Shown piece by piece: positions 22,241 to 31,500 of a stretch of DNA of 64,000 nt. A model generated the notes under the pieces. It had not been told where the DNA came from. It made no database searches and saw nothing but the letters and a program-made list of their open reading frames with translations. This DNA is from Flavobacterium sp. Sd200 (GTDB lineage Bacteria; Bacteroidota; Bacteroidia; Flavobacteriales; Flavobacteriaceae). Each line of letters starts with the position of its first letter. The stretch's first letter is position 1. The DNA lies in the NCBI RefSeq assembly GCF_009826935.1, contig NZ_WUMN01000005.1, positions 62,001 through 126,000 on the forward strand, in the 5' to 3' direction. Position numbers and translations under genes: made by a program.

Positions 22241-22620
22241 GTTTTAAATTAAATTCAACACTAAATATAAATACTCAAATTATATTTAGGATTCAAAATA
22301 ACAAAAAAGGTTCATTAATAATATTTAAAGAATTAATAAAAACACCTACAAATGAAATTTTGATGTTTAAAAAGTTGGATAATTTTAATAAATATTTACC
22401 GATTAATGGATTAATAAATGTAGATAATTAATAGTAAAAGAACTTAATGATAAGTTATCTCACCTATCTTATTATATCTGATGTAAACACCCTTAAATTA
22501 GTTTTGAACTTATATGAATCAAAACTAATTAAATGTTCGCTATTATTTAATTTTTCATTTACTTATATCCGGATGCCAAATCAAATGCTCTTACAGAACA
22601 ATATCAAAATGAAAACATAT
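22241..22620. other. AT-rich intergenic stretch, no gene seen
   Basis: This stretch lies between the toxin operon promoter and the terminator of the L-domain protein gene. A plus-strand frame at 22447-22701 has no recognisable product, runs through the terminator hairpin and is probably chance. I see no further feature. Confidence 0.5.
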
Positions 22621-22626
22621 AAAAAA

Positions 22627-22654
22627 ACAGAAGCAACCCGAAAGCTACTTCTGT
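22627..22654 (-). terminator. Rho-independent terminator of the L-domain protein gene
   Basis: On the minus strand the stem ACAGAAGTAGC / GTTGCTTCTGT pairs over 11 positions including two G-U pairs, with loop TTTCGG. It is followed by seven T residues (22626 downward). It lies about 80 bases after the stop codon at 22733. Confidence 0.85.
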
Positions 22655-22732
22655 CAAAAAAATTAATTTTCACCATCATTAATCCTATATTGCTATTTTA
22701 GGATTAGTCAAAAAAACTACAACTTTAGTTAA

Positions 22733-24445
22733 TTACTGTTTTAAAATCCTGATTGTTTTTACAGCTTGTCCTGCTGATACTTTTACAAAATAACTACCTG
22801 CGGGTAGGGCCCTTAGATCCATTTGCGCCTCAGTTGATCGAACATTAGCACTTAGTACTTTTTGTCCCAGCATGTTAACAATCGTAATATTAGATATTTC
22901 GTTACTAGATGAAAGCGTTAATACACTCTGTACAGGGTTAGGATATGCAGTTACTTCAATATTGTTAAAATCATCAACACCCATAGCATCACATGCCGCA
23001 GCTACAGCCTCTTCATTTATACACTCAGCCAGGTTGCCCGCAATAATCCTCGGGTGTGTATCGGAAGAGTTGGCAAGATAAGTACAAAAATTAGGCAGGT
23101 TACAAACTGCAAGAGCCGTATTGCCTGTTATGGTTAGCCCATATCCGTCATAAGGCCCAAATGTAGTATTTTGTAAAGCTGAAATATCTGACAGTGCGAT
23201 ATTGTCTACAATATAAATATCATGGGTTATACTCTCCAGGTTAGATAATCCATCCAGGTTAGTTAGGGCTGCATTGTTTTCAAAAAATAGATAGCTACCA
23301 AGACTCGTTAAACTGCTTAATCCATCAACATTGGTTAATGCGGCATTACCGCCTATAGATAGAAACCCACCAATGCCAGTTAGACTGCTTAATCCGTTAA
23401 CATTGGTTAAGGCAGTATTATCGCCTATAGATAGAAACCCACCAATGCCAGTTAGACTACTTAATCCGTTAACATTGGTTAAGGCTATATTATTAGCAAA
23501 AACCACCGAGCCTACAATGTTTGTTAAACTGCTTAATCCATCAATATTAGTTAAGGGAGTATTAATAAACTGTACATCCTGTCCCACATTTGTTAAATTA
23601 CTTAAGCCGTTTATGTTTACAAGAGCTGTGGCATTGCCCGCATCTATAGAGACAGTTATCTCAGTTATGTTACTTAAGCCATTGAGATTCTGAACCTGAT
23701 TTCCAATTGCAACATAACCGTTAATCTGTGTGCAGTTAGGGTAATCAATAATAAACTGGTCTACCTGTGTTTGTGTTGTAAAGGTAACATTTCCGGGAGG
23801 GCATAGCGATATGCCACAAGCCTCGGCAACAGCTACTTCATTTATACATTCGGCCAGGTTGCCCGAAATATTTCTGGGAAATGAGCCTGCCGGGTTGCTA
23901 AGGTAAGTACAAAAGTTAGGCAGGTTACAAACTGCAAGGGCCGGGTTGTTTATTATGGTAAGGCCATAACCATCAAGAGGCATAAATGTTGTGTGTTGCA
24001 AGGCAGAAATATCGGTTAATACAGAGTTGTAACTTATATAAATATCTTCTGCAACACTTGCTAAACTGCTTAGCCCATTTAGATTTGTAAGTTGTAGATT
24101 TGTATTTATATTATCATCTCCGCCTATAAATAGCCACCCACCTACTGTTTCAATTTGTAAACCGTTGATATTTTGTAAACTACCGTTGTTTTGTATGTAT
24201 AAGTTACCACTAACATTAGTAATATTTTCCAAAGGTGAGAGATCAATTATATTACTCGGGGTAAATTGAGTAGCCGGTCCTATTTGTAAATGTCCGGATA
24301 CTGAGGTACAATTAGGATAATTAACCAAAAACTGATTTACTTCTGCCTGGGTAGTTAAAGTAACATTTCCGGGAGGACATTGGGCGAAAGCGTGAGCACA
24401 AGCAAAGATTAAAAATAAGGTTGTTAAAAATATATTTTTTTTCAT
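22733..24445 (-). CDS. Receptor L-domain/LRR-like repeat protein with T9SS type A sorting domain
   Basis: This 570-residue protein is predicted to be secreted and displayed at the surface. A signal peptide (MKKNIFLTTLFLIFACAHAFA) precedes two homologous halves, each starting with CPPGNVT(L/F)TTQ and ending with a Cys-bearing segment (NPALAVCNLPNFCTYL or NTALAVCNLPNFCTYL, then NLAECINE). Between them are 24-residue repeats of the type ALTNVNGLSSLTGIGGFLSI, resembling the receptor L domain or an irregular leucine-rich repeat solenoid. The C-terminal 80 residues (VTAYPNPVQSVLTLSS, NMLGQKVL, LPAGSYFVKV, IRILKQ) are a clear type A sorting signal. The two nearest repeats are almost identical at DNA level, so copy number may vary between strains. 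The ligand is unknown. Confidence 0.85.
   Translation of the reverse strand: MKKNIFLTTLFLIFACAHAFAQCPPGNVTLTTQAEVNQFLVNYPNCTSVSGHLQIGPATQFTPSNIIDLSPLENITNVSGNLYIQNNGSLQNINGLQIETVGGWLFIGGDDNINTNLQLTNLNGLSSLASVAEDIYISYNSVLTDISALQHTTFMPLDGYGLTIINNPALAVCNLPNFCTYLSNPAGSFPRNISGNLAECINEVAVAEACGISLCPPGNVTFTTQTQVDQFIIDYPNCTQINGYVAIGNQVQNLNGLSNITEITVSIDAGNATALVNINGLSNLTNVGQDVQFINTPLTNIDGLSSLTNIVGSVVFANNIALTNVNGLSSLTGIGGFLSIGDNTALTNVNGLSSLTGIGGFLSIGGNAALTNVDGLSSLTSLGSYLFFENNAALTNLDGLSNLESITHDIYIVDNIALSDISALQNTTFGPYDGYGLTITGNTALAVCNLPNFCTYLANSSDTHPRIIAGNLAECINEEAVAAACDAMGVDDFNNIEVTAYPNPVQSVLTLSSSNEISNITIVNMLGQKVLSANVRSTEAQMDLRALPAGSYFVKVSAGQAVKTIRILKQ
23351..23485 (-). repeat. 72-bp tandem duplication inside the L-domain gene
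   Basis: Two copies of a 72-base unit encode the 24-residue unit ALTNVNGLSSLTGIGGFLSI plus GD/GG-N-T/A. From about 23352 and again from about 23424 the bases agree almost throughout, with a G/A difference in the GACTGCTTAA / GACTACTTAA part. This indicates recent duplication or gene conversion. Confidence 0.8.
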
Positions 24446-24470
24446 TTTTATAAAAATTTACGGTTAGAGA

Positions 24471-24503
24471 ATATGGTCAAAAGAGCACTACTTTTGACCA
24501 TAT
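24471..24503. repeat. Perfect 13-bp inverted repeat between two secreted-protein genes
   Basis: ATATGGTCAAAAG (24471-24483) and CTTTTGACCATAT (24491-24503) are exact reverse complements around a 7-base loop. It lies 8 bases after the stop of the lectin-like gene (24512) and 25 bases before the L-domain gene start (24445). No U-run follows on the minus strand, so it may be a weak terminator, mRNA stabiliser or attenuator that tunes expression of the second gene. Confidence 0.65.
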
Positions 24504-24511
24504 TGCTATTA

Positions 24512-25675
24512 TTACTTTTTAAGTTTAATTTTCCATGTGCCACTGCCTTTATCCCTGTTTTCAGAGATTGCAGTAGATACACAAAGATGATTACCTGTTT
24601 TCTCAAAATCTTTTTGATATCCTCTTGTATCTAAATATCCTCCATTAAATTTGTTCCATCCATTTTTTAAATAGACCTCAGAACTATCTTTAAGAGGAGT
24701 ACCGTTATTTTTCCCGATAATTTTCCAGGTGCCACTGCCACTATCCCTGTTTTGGGAAGTTGCCGTAGATACGCAAAGATGATTACCTGTTTTTTCAAAA
24801 TCTTTTTGATATCCCCTTGTATCTAAATATCCTCCGTTACCATTATTCCACTGATTTACTAAATAAACATCATCACCTATCAAAACATTAGTGCCTATAG
24901 CTTTTCCTGATGCCGACAGTACTTTCCAGCTACCACTGCCTTTATCTCTGTTTTCTGATAGCGCTGTAGATACACAAAGGTGATTACCAGTCTTCTCGAA
25001 ATCTTTTTGATATCCTCTTGTATCTAAGAAACCACCTGCATAGTTGTTCCACCCGTTTTGAAGATATATAATATCTCCATATTTAATTCCTTGCGTTAAA
25101 GAAGCATCTTGTGCAACTACCTCAGGATTAACTTCTACTAAATACCAAAGCTGTCCGCTTACATTTTGCTGCTTTTCCATATAGGCATTTCCGCCTTTGC
25201 CGCCCTGAGCCTGGTTACCTTCAAGCGAAAAATTAGCTCCTTGAAATTTGGTCTTTAAACGGTAATAGCCATTCCCGGCATCTTCAATTTTCCACAGCTG
25301 CCCGGTAACATTTTTAGTATCGTCCATAAAAGCGGCTCCATTTTTAGCCTTTCCATTTATTTCATTGCCTTCAAGGCTCTTTTTACTGCCATGAAGCTTA
25401 CTTTGCAGGCGGTACCATCCCTTGTTAACAGGATCCTCAACAAATTGCCATTGTTGCCCCACAGGATTACCTTTTTGAGCAGACATAAAAGCTGCGCCAT
25501 TCATAGTTTTGCTTTCAGCCCCATTGCTTTCCAGCGCTTCTCCATCGCCCCTAAATTGGGTTTTCAGTAAATAATACCCTTTGTAAGAAGGGTTAAACTT
25601 TACCCCTTTTGTTTGTGCTGTAACGCTAACTGTAGCGAGAAATAGTACAGCAATTAAAAATTTAATTTTTTTCAT
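24512..25675 (-). CDS. Secreted double beta-trefoil (lectin-like) protein
   Basis: This 387-residue protein has a signal peptide (MKKIKFLIAVLFLATVSVTAQ). The N-terminal half (about 28-182) has three ricin-type repeats, each with a YYLLKTQF/WYRLQSKL/YYRLKTKF strand, a (L/S)LEGN-like turn and a GQxW motif (GQQWQF, GQLWKI, GQLWYL). The C-terminal half (about 200-387) has three longer repeats that share GYQKDFEKTGNHLCVSTA exactly and end in GSGxWK(I/V). Each includes a GGYLDTRG or GGFLDTRG turn. Three-fold repeats suggest a second beta-trefoil. No catalytic domain and no T9SS sorting domain are visible, so it is probably a carbohydrate- or glycoprotein-binding protein released by the general pathway. 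The ligand is unknown. It precedes the L-domain gene on the same strand. Confidence 0.75.
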   Translation of the reverse strand: MKKIKFLIAVLFLATVSVTAQTKGVKFNPSYKGYYLLKTQFRGDGEALESNGAESKTMNGAAFMSAQKGNPVGQQWQFVEDPVNKGWYRLQSKLHGSKKSLEGNEINGKAKNGAAFMDDTKNVTGQLWKIEDAGNGYYRLKTKFQGANFSLEGNQAQGGKGGNAYMEKQQNVSGQLWYLVEVNPEVVAQDASLTQGIKYGDIIYLQNGWNNYAGGFLDTRGYQKDFEKTGNHLCVSTALSENRDKGSGSWKVLSASGKAIGTNVLIGDDVYLVNQWNNGNGGYLDTRGYQKDFEKTGNHLCVSTATSQNRDSGSGTWKIIGKNNGTPLKDSSEVYLKNGWNKFNGGYLDTRGYQKDFEKTGNHLCVSTAISENRDKGSGTWKIKLKK

Positions 25676-25838
25676 GGTGTAATGATTATTTGTATATGCC
25701 TACTCTTGTGATGCATTTTCGGCTCCCTGCATTTTGACTGCAAATATTTTTAACATTTGTCTAACTATAAATTTTTAGGGATAGAATGGCTATTTTAGGG
25801 ATATAATCTAAAAATCGACTATATTTTAATAAAAATTA

Positions 25839-25880
25839 AAAAGCAAGCGCTCCTATATCGATATAGGAGCGCTTGCTTTT
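25839..25880 (-). terminator. 42-bp perfect palindrome, terminator of the two-component operon
   Basis: The bases from 25839 to 25880 form an uninterrupted palindrome centred on ATCGAT. On the minus strand it follows the regulator stop (25903) by 22 bases and is followed by TTTTTAATTTTTATT. Folding as a hairpin would leave only a minimal loop at the centre. Confidence 0.8.
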
Positions 25881-25902
25881 GATTATTGAAGATGGGAGAT
25901 GT

Positions 25903-26592
25903 TTAAAGAAACTGCTTTACTTCCTCCAGATAATTTTCTGAGATAGGAATACTGGCATTTCCAATGACAAGGCTTTTATTACTGAACTTTTCGATCTTGC
26001 TTTTGTTTACCACATATGCCCGATGTGTTTGTATAAACATCGAATCAGAAAGCTCATTTAGTATGTTTTTAATTGTAGAGCGTGTTTTATATACTTTTTC
26101 ATCAGTATAAAAAAGCAGATAATTACCTTCAGATACTATATAGTTGATTTTTCCCTGTTCCAATTTCACATTAAGATCGCCTTCTTTTACATGGATGAAC
26201 GGCTTTTGCTTTAGAAAATTGGCAGAATGCCTGATTGCAATTTCTATTGCCGCAATCAGGTCGCTGTTCTTGAATGGCTTTGTGAGATAAGAATAAGGTG
26301 AAGTAGAAACTGCCCTTTCTATTATTTCCTGATTTTCATAAGCGGTCAAATAGATAAATGGAATTGAGAATTTATCTTTTATTTGCTGACCCAGCGAAAT
26401 ACCATCCTGTTCATTTACCCCAAGATTGATATCCAAAACTATAAATACAACCGATTCTTTTTTTAATACTTCTAAAGCTTCTTTCGAGTTTTTAGCTTCT
26501 AAAACATTATACCCGTTTTCCAGCAACACTTTCTTTAAAAGCCGTCGGTTTAGAAAATCATCTTCTACTATTAAAATTGATCTTATTGGCAT
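25903..26592 (-). CDS. LytTR-family response regulator
   Basis: This 229-residue transcription factor has an N-terminal receiver domain with acidic pair Asp11-Asp12, phosphoacceptor Asp54 (VLDINLG), Thr83 and Lys105 (YLTKPF). It is followed by a LytTR DNA-binding domain from about 130 to 228, with FIQTHRAYVVNKSKIEKF and SIPISENYLEEV. LytTR proteins bind direct repeats and often control surface and secreted factors. The gene is 5 bases downstream of a histidine kinase gene, its evident partner. The operon lies between lectin-like and adhesin genes, which are plausible targets, but no direct-repeat operators were identified. Confidence 0.95.
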   Translation of the reverse strand: MPIRSILIVEDDFLNRRLLKKVLLENGYNVLEAKNSKEALEVLKKESVVFIVLDINLGVNEQDGISLGQQIKDKFSIPFIYLTAYENQEIIERAVSTSPYSYLTKPFKNSDLIAAIEIAIRHSANFLKQKPFIHVKEGDLNVKLEQGKINYIVSEGNYLLFYTDEKVYKTRSTIKNILNELSDSMFIQTHRAYVVNKSKIEKFSNKSLVIGNASIPISENYLEEVKQFL

Positions 26593-26597
26593 ATTTT

Positions 26598-28319
26598 TTA
26601 CTTGAAATAAATTATTAACTCGAAACCCCTATCCGTTTTAGCTTCAATAGTCCCGTCAATTTGGTCTATCAAACCTTTTGTAATTTCCAAACCTAATCCT
26701 TTATCAGTAGTTTTATTGAAGTCAAATCCATCACCATTGTCAGAATAATATATCTTATTTGCATTATGTGTTTTAGTAAGTTCAATGTTTATAATCCCAA
26801 TACTTCTTTTTTTGAAAGCATGCTTTATACTGTTACTAATTAGTTCAACAAGTATTAGGCCTATAGGTAATGCCTTTTCTATTGATATTTTTTGTATCTC
26901 ACAATTAATATTGATGTTGATTTTCTTTTTGTGATTATCATAAGATTCTATTACAACCTCAGACAGTTCAGTAATGTATTTTTTTAGATCAATATCCTTT
27001 ACATTGTCCGTTAAATTCAATTTCTTATGAAGTAAAGCCATCGAGTGAATCCTGTTTTGATTTCCTCTTATCAATTCGTCAATGTTATTAAAATCCGCAG
27101 ACTCCTTTTGTATTTCAAGGATACTGATAACATGTTGGAGGTTGTTTTTGACGCGATGTTGCAATTCAGACAAAAGCACCTGTTTTTGCTCCAAAAGCTT
27201 TGTCAACTCACCCAACTGTTGATTGATAATACGGTTTCTATGGTTTATCTGTTTGTTCTTTCCTAAAAGTAAAATAGATGCAAGTATAATAACCGCCAGT
27301 AAACTGGCAATCAGGATCATTTGTCTGTCCTTATCTTTTATAGTGGCTTCATTTTTATCACTTTCATACTGTTTCTCTATTCTTTTTATTTTTAGCTTCT
27401 CTTCATGAGCCAGCAGTAGCTGTAAGTTATCATGATATTGCTTGAAGTAATAATATGCTGAATCTGTATTGCCTAGACCTTCATATATCTGATACCTGAT
27501 TTGGGGTAAATACTCTTCATTTTGAGAATTGAACTTTTTTTGAAAAATATAGGCCGAATCGTTGTATTTCAGAGCCTCGGTATAATTTTGCATTTTTAAA
27601 TACTTAAAAGAGACATTATTGTACTGAAACATTATTTCATGATATTGATTTTGTTGTTTTTTGTACTTCAGTATCCTTAAACCATATTCTAATGATTTTT
27701 GATAATCTTTGCTTTTTGAAGCATACGCTCCTATCAATAAATAAGCATCTAATAAATCTCTTTCATTATTAAACCTTGTAGCATATTTTTCAGCCTGCAG
27801 GGCAAAATAGTTGAGAGAATCAAGTTTATTTATTATTCTGTAATATGAACTTCTTCTGATGCAATATGTACTGTAAAGTTCCTTTAAATTATGAACTTTA
27901 TATTTTGAAAAAGCTTTGTTCAGGTATTTATCAGTGAGTTCAAGATGGTTAGATTTTTCATAAGCCAATGCAATCATTAAGTAAATCCTGCAACATAGCG
28001 AGTGTAGATTTTCTTTTTCTGCCTCGTCGATTATTTTCAATAATATTTTCAGAGGCTCAACTGAAGAATTTTCGTTCTCATCATATATCACGGCTTCTCT
28101 AAACTGTAATTCCAGTAATTCAGTTTTGTACTTTTCATTATCTGCTTTCTCAAGATTATTGTATAAAACCTTTGTTTTTAATAAAGCTTTTTCAAAATGG
28201 TCATATCGGATGAGACTATCTATTACTTTTATCTCTTTAGTAAAAGAAGTATGTTGACCCCACAGATTATAACCAGTGAGTAAAAACAAGCAACTAAAAA
28301 AATGATACAGCAATTTCAT
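26598..28319 (-). CDS. TPR-containing sensor histidine kinase (HisKA_2/HWE-like)
   Basis: This 573-residue kinase has a signal peptide (about 1-21) and a TPR-like helical sensor region (about 30-300, for example LLDAYLLIGAYASKSKDYQK). One membrane span lies at about 327-350 (MILIASLLAVIILASILLLG). A short coiled coil leads to a HisKA_2 domain with the phosphorylated His near 386 (SELQHRVKNNLQHVISILEI), then a HATPase domain with the N-box ELISNSIKHAF and the glycine motifs DNGDGFD and GLGLEITKG. This TPR-membrane-HisKA_2 architecture is common in Bacteroidota with LytTR regulators. The signal sensed is unknown. Confidence 0.92.
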   Translation of the reverse strand: MKLLYHFFSCLFLLTGYNLWGQHTSFTKEIKVIDSLIRYDHFEKALLKTKVLYNNLEKADNEKYKTELLELQFREAVIYDENENSSVEPLKILLKIIDEAEKENLHSLCCRIYLMIALAYEKSNHLELTDKYLNKAFSKYKVHNLKELYSTYCIRRSSYYRIINKLDSLNYFALQAEKYATRFNNERDLLDAYLLIGAYASKSKDYQKSLEYGLRILKYKKQQNQYHEIMFQYNNVSFKYLKMQNYTEALKYNDSAYIFQKKFNSQNEEYLPQIRYQIYEGLGNTDSAYYYFKQYHDNLQLLLAHEEKLKIKRIEKQYESDKNEATIKDKDRQMILIASLLAVIILASILLLGKNKQINHRNRIINQQLGELTKLLEQKQVLLSELQHRVKNNLQHVISILEIQKESADFNNIDELIRGNQNRIHSMALLHKKLNLTDNVKDIDLKKYITELSEVVIESYDNHKKKINININCEIQKISIEKALPIGLILVELISNSIKHAFKKRSIGIINIELTKTHNANKIYYSDNGDGFDFNKTTDKGLGLEITKGLIDQIDGTIEAKTDRGFELIIYFK

Positions 28320-28489
28320 ACAATTAATAACTAAAGTTTAAAATTAAACAATCTGTTACCTAACTAATGAATTTAGGGACACAAAAGCACTTTTGGGGAT
28401 AGAATTACAATATCCAACCTTTAACCCAAAAAATCATCAAGAGATCTTTAAATTCACTATCACTATAAAGTAATTAAAGAATATAAAAA

Positions 28490-28520
28490 ACAAAAGCCGG
28501 AATTTCTTCCGGCCTTTGTT
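28490..28520 (-). terminator. Terminator of the giant type B adhesin gene
   Basis: The stem GCCGGAA (28496-28502) pairs with TTCCGGC (28507-28513), with flanking A/T pairs. On the minus strand it is followed by TTTTGTTTTTTATATT. It starts 22 bases after the stop at 28542. Confidence 0.85.
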
Positions 28521-28541
28521 TTATTAAAAAATTATAAACTG

Positions 28542-31500
28542 TTATCGCTTAAGAGCAAAGTGAGCTTTAAACTCCCGTACTGTATTTCCTTCAGGGAAGG
28601 TTACAGTAAACCAGTAATCATCAGATGGTAGCGGCACTCCATTGAAAGTACCATCCCATCCTTGGCCTTCGGCAGGATTACTCTTAGGGCTAAGCTGTTT
28701 GATGAGCTTGCCATAACGGTCAAAGATGAATATTTGAGAAGACGGGAAGTTGGCAAGACCAATAATGTTCCAGTAATCATTATAGCCATCGTTATTAGGC
28801 GTAAAGAACTTAGGATAATCTATAGTACTTACATTTTCGATCGTTACGACATCACATCTCAAATCTTCATTCTCTTCGGTAATGTCTCTTATGTATATTG
28901 TATGGTAACCTGTAGCTACATTAGTAAATACATTAGAGTTTTGCCAAGGTCCGTTAGGATACATACTATATTGATAGTTACCAAAACCTTCAACAAGCAC
29001 CGTTATAGATTGGTTTTGAGAGAAAGCATTGCTAACTACATAACCATCGCCAATAAGGCTTGCAGGGCCAGATTTAACCACATCATATCCGGCAGACGGC
29101 TCAGATATACAACCTGTAGGACCTGTAGCTACTACCGTATATGTGCCGGTTTCTACAGCATCATAAGTAGAGGCTACTGCTCCAGGTATAGCTACCCCAT
29201 CTACAAACCACTGGTATGTATGACCTGCACCGGCAGGTATACCACTATCTAAGCGTACTGAATTATAAACTAAAGTATTATCTATAAAGTCAACACAACT
29301 TGTATGAAGATCATCTCCATTTATACCAGTAGGCTCAGGAAGCTGTGTTACCACAAGATTGAAGCTTACATAAGCTGGACAACCGTAATCATACTGATTG
29401 TTTCTAACCTCTGCCCAAATAGTTTGGCTGTTAGCCGTTACATTAGTATAAGCTGTTGGGTTTGGTATTGGGTTAACACCTGCCAGGGCATCTGTTTCTG
29501 TCAAATAGAATGTAACATCATAGTTTGCAAGCGGACCTTGTGCACCAACAATATCATCATTGGCAAGGGTAAGATCAAACTCGAAGAAACCATCGTTAGT
29601 ACCGTCATAATCACATTCAATAAATTCAGAAGCATCTACAGCATTAGCTATAGTTTGCGGTTCTACTGATAACAGTAAAGGCAGTACTATCTTACATTCC
29701 GTAGCAATATTCTCTGCCGAAACATATATTGTTGTTGTGGCAGTGTTATACAAAAATGGTAACGTAGGATTGTTAATTCCAGGAGCTACAACATTAGGAT
29801 CATCAGCATAAAAACGAACAATATAATCTGTTTGAACAGCACCCGGTCCAAGTATTTCGTTACGATAGTTGCCAAGGTCAAAAGTAGCAGTTCCTGTATA
29901 AGGTTGCTGACAGATTGCATAGGTTTCTACCGATGTCATTGGCATTGGGTTTACTATAAGTTCTAACGGCACAACTTGTGCACAACTTGCATCGCCTGTT
30001 TCGCTTCCTGCAAGAGAAGCGCGTACATATATAATAGCACTTGCACTCTCATACTGCGTAGGATCTGGTATTTCAGTACCCGGAATACCCAGCTCAGCAT
30101 CAGCAAGCTCAACATAGTAAGTAAGAACTGTATTAGCCGCATTTCTAAGTATGTTTCGTGCAGCCAGTGTAAGGTCAAACTCTTCAACAAGATCACCAGG
30201 ATTAGTTTCATCACATAGTTCTAACGGATCCGGTGCCGGATTAGGCGTAGGCTGTGGTAATACCCTAATGGTTAGGTATGTCTGGCTAATACATCCCTCA
30301 GGAGTAGTAACCACAACACTCAATGTTTTAGGGTTCTCACCGGGAGGGTTGGTATAAGTCTCAGGATTTGTAATTGGATTGTTTGCTGCAACATCTGCAT
30401 CGCTTTCATAGTAAGTAACTACATTAAGCTGGCCAAGACCTGTAGGGGCAAGTATCTCTTCGTCTTTAACTGTAAGGTCAAACTCTGCCTGCGGGAAAGG
30501 GTTAGATAACACCGGATCACATTTTACAAGCTGTGTAGGTTCTGTAACATCAACTGGCTTATTAACAATAAGCTCAAAGCTTGTAACACTAAAACACTCT
30601 GTAAGTGGGTCTTCTGTGCGCACCCAAATAAAGGTTCCGCCAGTACCAACGTAACGCGCCGGCCTTATAATTCTTGGCCCACCATTTCTGGCATCTGCCT
30701 CACTTGCATAATAGTATATTAAAGTAGAAGATGTAATGCCCGGAGCAACACGAATAATCGCATCCTGCTCTGTAAGGTCAAACTCTACCCTGTTATCCTG
30801 ATCGTCATCGTCGTCATCACATTTTTCTAAAGGATCAAGATCCGGAACCTGTGGTGCAGGCGAAATAGTAAAGGTTAACATAACCGGAATAGACGAACAA
30901 CCGGCAGCGTTTTCTGCAACCACCCAAACATTATGGCTGAACGGATTAAGGTTCATATATTGTGCAGGGTTCAGTATTGGACGAACACCATCAAGCGCAT
31001 CTTCTTCTGTTTCATAGAAGTTAACTGTTACACTTGCTCCACCATGGTTCACCATATCGGCAACAAGGGCAGTAAGATCTATAATAGTATAACCGTCACC
31101 ATCTGTATCACATAATGCAAGGTCATCGGCAGTTGGAAGTGTTAGTGTTGGCAATGCCTCTACACGAACATCTAAAAGAACAACGCGGTAGCATCCGGTA
31201 TCTCTGTTAGTAACCCTCACAAATATAGTTTCAACACCAGGCGAACTATTAGTGTAGTTAAGGGTTTGAGCTTCTGTATAGGCATTTGTGCCGCCATCAG
31301 CATCCACAAACGTATCATGGAAAGTTACATCTACTCCATCAGCACCACCTGTAATTTCAGGTATTTTAGTTGTCAGGTCAAATACCTGGTTTTGGTCATT
31401 ATCATCATCACATAATGAAATTGGTGTAGGCTGATTAGCAACCGGCAGCGGATTAACCGTTAGTTGCAGGTCTACTATATCATAACAGCCAGTTACACTA

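Noticed and set aside
22447..22701. 84-codon plus-strand frame between the toxin operon and the L-domain gene
   Set aside because: Composition is that of AT-rich intergenic DNA, it reads through a terminator hairpin, and the product has no recognisable feature.
25839..25880. 42-bp palindrome as a replication or recombination site
   Set aside because: Position 22 bases after a stop codon and the T-rich tract after it fit a terminator better.
28662..29252. Long open frame on the plus strand opposite the giant adhesin gene
   Set aside because: Antisense shadow of a repetitive coding sequence, with Tyr/Arg/Cys-rich product and no start signals.
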